Assembly (NCBI RefSeq): GCF_000243335.1
Contig: NZ_JH597773.1
Location: 2,659,684 to 2,723,683, forward strand
DNA: 64,000 nucleotides
Direction of reading: 5' to 3'
Origin: Leptonema illini DSM 21528
GTDB lineage: Bacteria; Spirochaetota; Leptospiria; Leptospirales; Leptonemataceae
Position numbers and translations under genes: made by a program. This document shows positions 35,740 to 43,395 of the stretch, piece by piece. The notes under the pieces are model-generated. The model made no database searches and was not told the origin of the DNA. It was given only the letters and a program-made list of their open reading frames with translations. Numbering within the stretch: position 1 is the first letter of the stretch; each line of letters begins with the position of its first letter.

Positions 35740-35764
35740 GAGACGGAAAATCGTCGAACTCTAG

Positions 35765-35788
35765 GGGAGGCGCCATGCCTCCCTTTTT
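35765..35788 (+). terminator. Rho-independent terminator after collar copy 2
   Basis: GGGAGGC (35765-35771), loop GCCAT, GCCTCCC (35777-35783) and TTTTT; homologous to the terminator at 33518-33541. Confidence 0.9.
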
Positions 35789-35817
35789 CTTTGTGGGCCA
35801 AGGGCCAGAAAGCATTG

Positions 35818-35978
35818 AACCGCAGAGGGCACCGAGGGCGCGGAGAAGTCAGGGAGAGACGACGCAGCTTTTTAGGTGTTTGCCTTTTCCTGTTCACAGG
35901 ATAGCCGCAATCGCCGCCTGACTTTGCTCTCCTGAATTCGGATCGAAACTTTCGCGTAGTTCGCGCTTTTCGCGGTCA
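35818..35978. repeat. Second copy of the intergenic repeat pair
   Basis: AACCGCAGAGGGCACCGAGG..GCGCGGAGAA (35818-35847) and CTTTCGCGTAGTTCGCGC..TTTTCGCGGTC (35949-35978). With the surrounding sequence it matches the trailer of copy 1, up to the shared run ACAATGCCCTCTG..TCGGGCGCGACATAATCTC just before each IS. The 357 bases between collar copy 2 and the IS hold no gene. Confidence 0.75.
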
Positions 35979-36096
35979 AAAAACTTCTTTTTGCACGGAG
36001 AGCGAACATAGGGGGGCGAACATTACGTGGTATCAATGAAACGAAACTACAATGCCCTCTGTTCGGGCGCGACATAATCTCATTATTTTCACATCA

Positions 36097-37205
36097 GACT
36101 TTGTTGCGCAAAGATTATCCGAGCCAATAGCCTCCCGGATTTCAATTCCAGAACGTTTATTACCTGATCCGCTTCTCTGTTTTCGGTTTAGCCGTCTTGA
36201 TCATTTTGTTAAGCATAGAGGCCCGCAAAGCGACCTCTACCCGCTGGTTCTCAAGGTTACGAGCGCTCAGGCGGTCACCGAACGTTCGCTTGTAGCGATA
36301 GATTGCCATTTCTACAAGTGATCGTTTGAAATATCCGCTCTCTGTCTTCCAACCTCCTTTTCCGATTTCCCGAATTCTTTTCACGATTTCATCGCGTGGC
36401 CAGGTATTATCCATGGCATTCTCGTATTTTTCGCTTGATAGAATGGCTCCTTCCCTGCTTGGAATAATGGCTTTGATTCCATGCTGCAAGCATGTCAGAA
36501 ACACTCTATGAGCATCGTACGCTCCATCCCCGCGAAAATCCTTTATGTCATAGCCTTGCTTTACGAGTGATCGAATGATATCGGGTGCGGGCTCCGCATC
36601 GTGAGTATCACGCTGGGTTAGTAACGCAGTCAGTATCTGTCCGCTACCTGCATCAATGGCAAGATGAAGCTTGCGCCATGTCCTTCGTTTCCCCGCACCG
36701 TGCTCGCGAACTTTCCATTCGCCTTCGCCGAAAACCTTGAGCCCCGTTCCGTCGAGTACAAGATGAATTGGTTTTGATCGGATTCCCTTCGGCAATTTGA
36801 TAGAAGGGGAGAGCCGACCCTGTCTGCGTGAGATTCGACTGTAATCCGGTACTTCCAGATCCAATCCGGAGAGCTTGAAAAGCGATGCCAGCAGCCCCGT
36901 TGTTTGCCGTAGAGGCAGCCCGAAGAGACTCTTCAAAACGAGAACGCATTCAATAGCAGCATCAGAGTATTTATCTCTTCTTCCCCGGCGATTCGGTGTT
37001 TCCACGGAATACCAGCGATCCTCAATTCCATCCTCTATCCAGAGACAGAGATCCCCTCGCTTAACGAGCCCTCTGTTGTAATCTCTCCAGTTCAGAACTC
37101 GATAGGGAACCTTTGGATCTTGCTTTCCCTTTATCCGCAATGCGCTCATAATATCGTTATGTCGCTAGGGCCGCAAAGTACAAGCCTTTTTTGCGCAACA
37201 AAGCC
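36097..37205 (-). mobile_element. IS5-family element, IS903 group (1109 bp), with 9-bp target duplication
   Basis: Left end GACTTTGTTGCGCAAAGA and right end, read inward, GGCTTTGTTGCGCAAAAA are imperfect inverted repeats. Perfect 9-bp direct repeats TTCACATCA flank the element (36088-36096 and 37206-37214), which proves transposition into this site. Removal of the element and one repeat joins the trailer of copy 2 to the leader of copy 3. Confidence 0.93.
36160..37149 (-). CDS. IS903-type DDE transposase
   Basis: A 329-residue intact transposase with YRVLNWRDYNRGLVKRG near the N-terminus and DDE residues in VLDGTGLK, FRGDGAYD and RSLVEMAIYRYK. Same group as the transposase at 33911-34918 but diverged through most of its length, so it belongs to a different element. 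The frame is complete. Confidence 0.9.
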   Translation of the reverse strand: MSALRIKGKQDPKVPYRVLNWRDYNRGLVKRGDLCLWIEDGIEDRWYSVETPNRRGRRDKYSDAAIECVLVLKSLFGLPLRQTTGLLASLFKLSGLDLEVPDYSRISRRQGRLSPSIKLPKGIRSKPIHLVLDGTGLKVFGEGEWKVREHGAGKRRTWRKLHLAIDAGSGQILTALLTQRDTHDAEPAPDIIRSLVKQGYDIKDFRGDGAYDAHRVFLTCLQHGIKAIIPSREGAILSSEKYENAMDNTWPRDEIVKRIREIGKGGWKTESGYFKRSLVEMAIYRYKRTFGDRLSARNLENQRVEVALRASMLNKMIKTAKPKTEKRIR

Positions 37206-37395
37206 TTCACATCACTAACGCTCCCCGGATTTTGATATGTCGCTGATTGCCGACGATCAAAATTCCAGCGATAGAGAGCTCGCCGGACTCCTCTCATCAA
37301 GCGGCCACCGACGCATAAAAAGCGATCGACCGGACGCCCACCTTCGCTGTAGCCTTCTTGGAGCCACTGGCTCGATGCAGGGCAAAGAGAAAGCC

Positions 37396-37992
37396 ATGAC
37401 AGACCGTTCTACTCTTAAAACATTCAAACAGGGACTTGTAAAAGGCCTCGGTATTGGCGCCGGTGTCAGCATCGCCCTTGTCACAACAACACTCTTTGCC
37501 GCCGCCGCTGCCATGAAGGTCTTCTCAGCCGGCGAGGTAATCAGTGCCGCCGACCTCAATCGCAATTTTACGATGGCAGCGCCGGAAGGAGCCGTGATGG
37601 CGTTTTATCTGGGCTCTTGCCCCGATGGGTGGACGCCGGCCGATGGATCGCCGGGGACTCCCGACCTGAGAGGACGTTTTATTCGCGGACTGAACGACTT
37701 CGGATCAGGCGCTGCCACGGTCGATCCACAGGGTACACGGGCGTTAGGCAGCGTGCAAACGGACGCCTTTCAGGGGCATAAGCATAATGTGCTTCTGACG
37801 GCCGGTGCAGTTGATGGTAACGGAGGAAACCCCTTTAGCGGTCTTGCCGCCCCTACTGCTCTTGCCAGTGTCGGCCTGAGCCAACTTGGCGAAACAGGTA
37901 CACCTCTGGATGCTTTCTATGGATTACCTCGCATCGCCAACGAAACCCGTCCTGTTAACGTCGGATTAATCTATTGTGTTCGTAAGAACTGA
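37396..37992 (+). CDS. Exported protein with phage tail-collar-like domain, copy 3 (most diverged)
   Basis: About 198 residues. The signal/anchor and stalk (GVSIALVTTTLFAAAAA, KVFSAGEVISAADLNRNF) are nearly identical to copy 2. The collar domain keeps CPDGWTPADGSPGTPDLRGRF, FQGHKH and ETRPVNVGLIYCVRKN but has a different central part rich in Gly, Ala and Leu (GLAAPTALASVGLSQLGETG). Start: ATG 37396 (MTDRSTLKT) aligns with copies 1 and 2; ATG 37375 and the far upstream 37237 are alternatives. Its 3' end overlaps the convergent metallo-hydrolase gene by 22 bases. Confidence 0.8.
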   Translation: MTDRSTLKTFKQGLVKGLGIGAGVSIALVTTTLFAAAAAMKVFSAGEVISAADLNRNFTMAAPEGAVMAFYLGSCPDGWTPADGSPGTPDLRGRFIRGLNDFGSGAATVDPQGTRALGSVQTDAFQGHKHNVLLTAGAVDGNGGNPFSGLAAPTALASVGLSQLGETGTPLDAFYGLPRIANETRPVNVGLIYCVRKN

Positions 37993-38837
37993 TTCCCGTC
38001 GAAACGGTACACGCCCACACCACCGACAGGACCCGAACGGTCATGCATTGTGAAGATCCGGGCGCCATCGTGGTTTTGATATTCTCTTCCCATGCGATCG
38101 ATAGCCGCCCTATTCTTCTCTCTCGAATAACAGGCTTCTTCCGGGAGTCCGATTCCTGCCAGACAGAGGTCCGTCGTATAGCATTCGTCTCCCGAGAAAC
38201 GCCACAGGCGTTCTGTGTCTCGATAGAGCGCCGTTAGCGATCCGATGGTGTGCCCGCCTGATTCTTCCAGTAAAAGGGATGTGTCGGGCACAGAAAACGG
38301 ATCGGCGCCGATGAGACGCAGACGCCCCTGAGCGAAAAGCGCGGTCATGGTCTCGCGTATAACTGCGTCGCGCTTCACAGCCTGAAACCCGCGCCATTCT
38401 TTCTCGCTTATATAGACGATGGCCTCACTCTGAAGAAAATCTGGAAGCGATCCGGCATGGTCGAAATGCGAATGTGTGAGTATGATGCCTGTGATATCCG
38501 ATGGCGCAAATCCGGCCCGGGCAAGCAGGTCGACGGGCTCGCCATATTCGGTTAATCGGAACATCTCCCTGTAGCCGGGAAGATACTGCTCCGAAAAGCC
38601 GGTGTCGATCAGGATGACCTGATCCCCCTGCCTGATGAGATAGAAATCCCAGGCGAACGGGATCATCTGGCCGCGGCCGCCTTCGCGAATGCGATTCTCG
38701 GGATAGTCGCTTATACCGTAGCGCAGAAGAAGCAGCTCGGGCTCGCCGGAGGGGATGCGCAGGCATGCGAGGCTGATCGTCGCGGCGAGAGCGAAACAAC
38801 AGGCAAGACAACAGATAGAGATAAGGCGGCGGATCAA
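37971..38837 (-). CDS. Exported metallo-beta-lactamase-fold hydrolase (lactonase-like)
   Basis: A 288-residue protein with a signal sequence (LISICCLACCFALAATISLAC, possibly a lipoprotein with the last Cys lipidated) and an MBL domain: VILIDTGF, the zinc motif LTHSHFDHAG, a downstream His in GGHTIGS, and Asp in FSGDECY. The arrangement resembles quorum-quenching lactonases such as AiiA/AttM, but the substrate cannot be told. The TTG start (38835-38837) overlaps the stop of the upstream gene by 4 bases, so the pair is translationally coupled. Confidence 0.82.
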   Translation of the reverse strand: MIRRLISICCLACCFALAATISLACLRIPSGEPELLLLRYGISDYPENRIREGGRGQMIPFAWDFYLIRQGDQVILIDTGFSEQYLPGYREMFRLTEYGEPVDLLARAGFAPSDITGIILTHSHFDHAGSLPDFLQSEAIVYISEKEWRGFQAVKRDAVIRETMTALFAQGRLRLIGADPFSVPDTSLLLEESGGHTIGSLTALYRDTERLWRFSGDECYTTDLCLAGIGLPEEACYSREKNRAAIDRMGREYQNHDGARIFTMHDRSGPVGGVGVYRFDGNQFLRTQ

Positions 38838-39358
38838 ATCCCCTCTGCCTCTCGCCAGAAATCATCGGAGTCTATCTCGCCTTTTAAGAGCTGTCCGAGA
38901 AGTGCTCGATGGCGCGGCGAGAAGGCGCTCCAGTAGCGCTGCACCCAGTCCGGCGAGGCGCGCTTCAGCTCGCTCTGTTCGTCGGCGGGCATGCGTCCGA
39001 CGGAATAGCGTATAAACTGATCGAGCATGGAGATGCGCAGCTCACGCGGCAGCTCAAGGCCTTCGTTGCGCCTCTGCGCTTCGTCGGGCACAAACTGATC
39101 GAGCATGGCCTGTAGCTCTTCGTCGCTGATGTTCGGATACTGCTGTAGAATCATCTCGACGACAAGCCGCTTTGACATGCCTTTCACGTCGAAGTCGAGG
39201 CTATGGCCGAGCTTGCCCGCCATCTGCGAGGCCATCTTCTGAAAATCGAGATCGGCGACTCCGGCCGGCTGCTCGGAGCGGCGACGGTCCAGGGCCATCT
39301 CAATGCCTTTTATCTCTTCTACGTTCGCTCGATTGAGAATATAATCGAGCACCTTCAT
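38834..39358 (-). CDS. Hypothetical protein, helical
   Basis: A 174-residue soluble, helix-rich protein (MKVLDYILNRANVEEIKGIE). It has no signal peptide, membrane span or recognisable motif; Leu- and Glu-rich helices (LVVEMILQQYPNISDEELQ) dominate. The ATG at 39358 is preferred; a GTG at 39379 would add seven residues. It is divergent from gmhA and overlaps the hydrolase gene by 4 bases. I do not recognise the family. Confidence 0.7.
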   Translation of the reverse strand: MKVLDYILNRANVEEIKGIEMALDRRRSEQPAGVADLDFQKMASQMAGKLGHSLDFDVKGMSKRLVVEMILQQYPNISDEELQAMLDQFVPDEAQRRNEGLELPRELRISMLDQFIRYSVGRMPADEQSELKRASPDWVQRYWSAFSPRHRALLGQLLKGEIDSDDFWREAEGI

Positions 39359-39499
39359 GTATTCCGATCGTCGATCCACGCTTCAATATCGGACCGACAG
39401 CCCGACGGGCAAATCATATTCGCCCGGATTGTTTCCTCTTTCTGACCACCGATTTTCGATTGCCTCGACTGACAGCCTGCCGAATCTGCATTCGCAGCT

Positions 39500-40102
39500 A
39501 TGAACAACCACGATCTGATCGTCCGACACATCCAGGATTCCATTGCGGTAAAACAGCGAGTGATCGAAAGCTGCCTGCCGGCTACGGAAAAGGCCGGTCA
39601 GATCCTCTCTGAGGCGCTGAAACAGGGCGGCAAGGTGCTGATCTGTGGAAACGGCGGCTCGGCCGCCGACGCCCAGCATCTGGCGACGGAGCTTGTCATC
39701 CGCTACCGATCCGGCCACGAACGCCGCTCTCTGCCGGCGATGTCTCTGGCCGCCGATTCGAGCGCCCTGACGGCCTGTGCCAACGACTACGGCTTTGATC
39801 GCGTCTTTGCCCGTCAGGTAGAAGGACATGGCGCCGCGGGCGACGTGCTCTGGGGCATCACGACGTCGGGCAACTCCGAGAACATCTTACAGGCCTTTAT
39901 CGAAGCGAAGCAGCGTGGGATGAAGACGATTCTATTTACGGGATCGACAGGCGGGCGTATCATGAAACATGCCTCTGATCGTGTGGATGCAGCGATCTGT
40001 ATTCCCTCTGAAGATACGGCGCGCATCCAGGAATGCCATATTATGATCGGCCAGATCCTCTGCGCCGTCATCGAAAAAGAACTCTTTCAGTTAATCAGTT
40101 AA
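39500..40102 (+). CDS. gmhA: Phosphoheptose isomerase (sedoheptulose-7-phosphate isomerase)
   Basis: A 200-residue SIS-domain enzyme converting D-sedoheptulose 7-phosphate to D-glycero-D-manno-heptose 7-phosphate, the first step of ADP-heptose synthesis for lipopolysaccharide. The family signature GNGGSAADAQHLATEL is at about 49-65, followed by SLAADSSALTACANDYGFD, the phosphate-binding TTSGNSENIL, and the metal/active-site region ARIQECHIMIGQILC. Length is close to the usual 190-200. The ROK kinase gene starts 14 bases after its stop. Confidence 0.92.
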   Translation: MNNHDLIVRHIQDSIAVKQRVIESCLPATEKAGQILSEALKQGGKVLICGNGGSAADAQHLATELVIRYRSGHERRSLPAMSLAADSSALTACANDYGFDRVFARQVEGHGAAGDVLWGITTSGNSENILQAFIEAKQRGMKTILFTGSTGGRIMKHASDRVDAAICIPSEDTARIQECHIMIGQILCAVIEKELFQLIS

Positions 40103-40116
40103 CGCGGAGGACGGCG

Positions 40117-41103
40117 ATGAAACAGGCCTGTTTGGGAATGGATCTTGGCGGCTCGAATCTCTTCTCGGTCGCCTACGACACGACTTCAGGCGAGCCCGTC
40201 CTTGAATCGAAGATCGACACCGAGGCCCGAAGCGGGTATGCTCATGTCATCGCCCGTATCGCATCGCAGATCACTGAAATCGAACGACGTCTGCAAGACA
40301 CCGGTTATACAGTCACCGCCATCGGACTCGGCGTTCCTGGAGCCGTTGATGCCGATCATGGACTCATCCATATCGCACCGAACCTGGACTGGCATGGCGT
40401 TCACCTTGTCGCCGACCTGCCCGTCACAGACGAGATACGCAAAAAGATACGGTTGATCAACGACGTGAACGCCGGGTTATTCGGCGAGCTGCGCGAGATA
40501 AACCCCGTTCCGGCATGTGCGGTCGCCTATTTCTGCGGCACCGGCATCGGCGGCGCCATCGCCTTTCACGGGCAGCTGCTTACCGGCGTCGGCGGATCGG
40601 CGGGCGAGGTCGGGCACATGGTGATTCGCAAAGGCGGCAAGCGCTGTCAGTGCGGGCGCCGGGGATGCCTTGAGGCCTACATCGGCAAATGGGCTCTGAA
40701 TGCTCGCATCCAGCGAGCCCTGATCAAGAACAAAGCGACGTCGCTCAAACAGATGATCGATTACGATCTTACAAAGATACCGATCAAGTCGGCCACTTTG
40801 AAAAAGGCCTACGCCAAACGAGACTCGTTCACACGCAAACTGCTCGAACGCCACTATGCCGCTTATCTCGCCGCCGGCATCAGTCAGACGGTGAACCTTC
40901 TCTCGCCCGACGTCGTTATCCTCGGAGGCGGCGTGATGGAGGCGCTTGGCGACGCCCTGCTGCCGGCCGTCTATGATCGCCTCGAAAAACACTGCCTTGC
41001 CTCGGTGCCGACGCTGCGCCTGGCCACGCTGGGCGACTATGCCGGAACAAAAGGAGCGGCGTATTATGCCGCCGGGCAGATGGCTGCATCCGGTGTGGTT
41101 TGA
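40117..41103 (+). CDS. ROK-family sugar kinase (glucokinase-like)
   Basis: A 328-residue kinase. ATP-binding GMDLGGSNLFSVAYD opens the protein; GLGVPGAVD, NDVNAGLFGE (catalytic Asp), CGTGIGGAI, the ROK zinc motif CQCGRRGCLE with the His of GEVGHM, and GGGVMEAL follow in order. It phosphorylates a hexose or related sugar; the specificity is not evident. ATG 40117 has GGAGG 6 bases upstream. Its position right after gmhA hints at a role in sugar supply for surface polysaccharide, though the dedicated heptose kinase HddA belongs to another family. Confidence 0.88.
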   Translation: MKQACLGMDLGGSNLFSVAYDTTSGEPVLESKIDTEARSGYAHVIARIASQITEIERRLQDTGYTVTAIGLGVPGAVDADHGLIHIAPNLDWHGVHLVADLPVTDEIRKKIRLINDVNAGLFGELREINPVPACAVAYFCGTGIGGAIAFHGQLLTGVGGSAGEVGHMVIRKGGKRCQCGRRGCLEAYIGKWALNARIQRALIKNKATSLKQMIDYDLTKIPIKSATLKKAYAKRDSFTRKLLERHYAAYLAAGISQTVNLLSPDVVILGGGVMEALGDALLPAVYDRLEKHCLASVPTLRLATLGDYAGTKGAAYYAAGQMAASGVV

Positions 41104-41136
41104 CAGGCCGGCCGAGTCGAAAAACCTCAACCTGCC

Positions 41137-41388
41137 ATGACCTACGCACTGTTCTACGGTATTGCCGGCCTTTATCTAATGCTTATGTCTTTCGGCATTC
41201 TGCATCGGCGCTATATGGCCGGATGGGATGGGCCGCGCATACTGGCTCTGCAGATCGCCGCCGGCGGTCTGATCGTGCTCTCGTTCTATTATGGCTGGCA
41301 GGCGTGGTTCCTTACCACCGAAGAAGGAAAGCAGATCATTGAGATGCAGGAGCGTATGAGACGCCAGTACATGCAGGATCAGAGATAG
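41137..41388 (+). CDS. Small two-span membrane protein
   Basis: An 83-residue protein with two hydrophobic spans (YALFYGIAGLYLMLMSFGIL and ILALQIAAGGLIVLSFYYGW) and a charged C-terminus rich in Glu, Met, Gln and Arg. No family recognised. It lies 33 bases after the ROK kinase gene and 52 before the VWA-FHA gene, all on the same strand. Confidence 0.72.
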   Translation: MTYALFYGIAGLYLMLMSFGILHRRYMAGWDGPRILALQIAAGGLIVLSFYYGWQAWFLTTEEGKQIIEMQERMRRQYMQDQR

Positions 41389-41440
41389 CGCGCCAGGAAA
41401 AGCCTTCAAAATCTGCGTGCTCTGCCGATAGTCGGAATGG

Positions 41441-43108
41441 ATGAAGGCGCGCATTTCGGTTTCTTTTCTTATTGTATGGGCTCTGTTTACCTTACCGGTA
41501 GCAGCACAGCCAGCGGAGTCTGCCGGGCCACAGCCGGTGAGCTCGCCGGCTCTCGTGCGTGGTGACGGATTTCCCGAGCCCGTATTTGAGCTGCCGGCCT
41601 CGGCGCTGACCTTTCAGCCGGCAGCCGACAGCATCCGCTTCACAGTTCGAGAAAGCGACGGCGGCGAGACGTTTTATCCGGCGCGGATCAAATCCGTGCA
41701 GGTACCCACCATTCAGCTGAAGAAGCCCGACAGTACACGACTCTATGCCGTCGTCATTGATGCCACAAAATCCGTCCCCGAGAAGCAGTTCAAAGAAAGC
41801 ATTGCGGCCGCTCGCTCGCTCGTCGAAGCCATGCCCGATGATGCAAGCATGGCGGTGTTTCGTATCAACGGCAAACCGTCCCGGCTGCGCAATTTCACCT
41901 CCAATGAAAAAGACCTGCTCTCCACATTAAAAAAGGTTAAGCGCACAGGCAAGGTGACGCGTATCTACGATTCGCTGTTCTTTGCCCTGAAAGAAACGTC
42001 CGCCTATGCGAAGAAACGTGACCTCCCCGTCGGCGGACTTGTTCTGTTCACCGACGGGCGCGACGAAGGTTCTTATCTTACGGAAGAAGACTGCATCGAA
42101 ATCGCAGCAAAGGGACAGGATCTACAGATTCCTATCTTCGTCGTATTGAACGGAGCGGCAAAGAATGAAAGATTATTTAAGCGCATGGCGCTCAGGTCTG
42201 GAGGCGAGCTGTTCCAAAAAACGGTGCGCTTCGAAGATCTGACACAGTCCGAAGAGGCTACTGAAGAAACCGCTACGCCCGAGCCCTCCAGCGATAAGCT
42301 ACAGATTCGTTACGCCTCACTCATGCCCTTCTGGAAGGCATGGCCTGGCTCGACGATTCACGTTCAGGCCTATTATGACGATCAGCTGCTTGGCGGCGCC
42401 AGCTATGAGGTGCCCGGTCTGCAAGCGTTTATTGCCGCCCATCCCGTGCTCTTTTTGCTCTTCTTCGTCGTCCTGGCCGGTGTGCTCGCCTCTCTCGTCT
42501 GGCTCTTTTTATCAGTGAGGCGCAAACAACAGGCCGAGTCCGCAGAAGAGCCGCGACAGGAAGAGCGGCTGAACATCCCCGACGCCTATGGCGACGTCTT
42601 TATTGATATGCGTGATCCGCGTAACAACCCGCCTGCCGAACCGGGGCGCATGATCGAAAGCGAAGACCTTCCGCTTGATGAAAGCGATGATCCTTCATCT
42701 GTTAAAGGACGACGCCGGTTTGAAAAAGAGGCCATGACTCTTAACATGAAAGAGAAGGCCTATGTCGTCTTGCAGATGGCCTTGAAAGAAGCGCCCGCCT
42801 ATGATCTCGGTGTGTTGATCAAGAAGCAGCGCGATCTGAACCGACTCGATCATCGTTACGATCTCTTTCTTGACGAAACCTATATCGGAAACAGCCCCTC
42901 GGCAACGCTACCCGTGAAGGATCACGCCCTTTCCAATCTACACGCCAAGGTGAAGCGTTTCGACAAAAAATACGTCATCTTCGATCTGGGCGGTCGAGCC
43001 GGCACATTCCTCAACGGTAAGAAGCTGCTCAAGCCCATGCCGCTGCGTTCCGGCGATGAGATTCGCATGGGGCATACGATGTTCATATTCAAGGGAGAAC
43101 GCGGATAA
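41441..43108 (+). CDS. Membrane protein with periplasmic VWA domain and cytoplasmic FHA domain
   Basis: A 555-residue protein: signal peptide (SFLIVWALFTLPVAAQ), a VWA domain (about 100-275) with a MIDAS-like DATKS in VVIDATKSVP and VLFTDGRDEG, a transmembrane span (about 335-360, FLLFFVVLAGVLASLVWLFL), an acidic/proline linker, and a C-terminal FHA domain (about 470-553; IGNSPSATLPVKDHALSNLHAKV..DLGGRAGTFLNGK). FHA binds phosphothreonine, so this could relay an extracytoplasmic binding event to cytoplasmic Ser/Thr phosphorylation. It could act with the SrkA kinase or a SpoIIE phosphatase, but no genetic link is visible. Confidence 0.85.
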   Translation: MKARISVSFLIVWALFTLPVAAQPAESAGPQPVSSPALVRGDGFPEPVFELPASALTFQPAADSIRFTVRESDGGETFYPARIKSVQVPTIQLKKPDSTRLYAVVIDATKSVPEKQFKESIAAARSLVEAMPDDASMAVFRINGKPSRLRNFTSNEKDLLSTLKKVKRTGKVTRIYDSLFFALKETSAYAKKRDLPVGGLVLFTDGRDEGSYLTEEDCIEIAAKGQDLQIPIFVVLNGAAKNERLFKRMALRSGGELFQKTVRFEDLTQSEEATEETATPEPSSDKLQIRYASLMPFWKAWPGSTIHVQAYYDDQLLGGASYEVPGLQAFIAAHPVLFLLFFVVLAGVLASLVWLFLSVRRKQQAESAEEPRQEERLNIPDAYGDVFIDMRDPRNNPPAEPGRMIESEDLPLDESDDPSSVKGRRRFEKEAMTLNMKEKAYVVLQMALKEAPAYDLGVLIKKQRDLNRLDHRYDLFLDETYIGNSPSATLPVKDHALSNLHAKVKRFDKKYVIFDLGGRAGTFLNGKKLLKPMPLRSGDEIRMGHTMFIFKGERG

Positions 43109-43172
43109 GAGTGCTGGCAAGATTTCGTGCGGGAAAGTGTGGACGCTGAAGAAGGTTTCCTGCTCTTTATCT

Positions 43173-43373
43173 ATGATGCAAGACTCCGAAATCCATCTAT
43201 TGAAACGCATGCAGAAGGCCTGCGAAGAGGCCGTCCTTGAGGGCTATGAAGACGCCAAGCTCTCGGGACTCTGCCACGAAGGGGCCTGGGAATGCGCCGT
43301 TGAACGGTTGCGAGGACTCAAGCCCGCTGAGCTGCTTAAAGAGTGGCAGGCAGATGAAGTTCACCCCTCTTGA
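43173..43373 (+). CDS. Small conserved-looking acidic protein
   Basis: A 66-67 residue protein (MMQDSEIHLLKRMQKACEEA). The segment GYEDAKLSGLCHEGAWECAV resembles small proteins often labelled 'acetyltransferase' in databases (pattern YEDAGISGLCxEGRWExA), although they are too short for a GNAT fold. Tandem ATGs at 43173 and 43176 are both possible starts. It converges with the Amt-cyclase gene. Confidence 0.65.
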   Translation: MMQDSEIHLLKRMQKACEEAVLEGYEDAKLSGLCHEGAWECAVERLRGLKPAELLKEWQADEVHPS

Positions 43374-43395
43374 AACAGCCTCTCGGCTTGAGGAA

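Noticed and set aside
32915-37992. Prophage remnant
   Set aside because: Collar-like domains are the only phage-like feature; all copies have signal sequences, and no capsid, terminase, integrase or lysis genes are seen.
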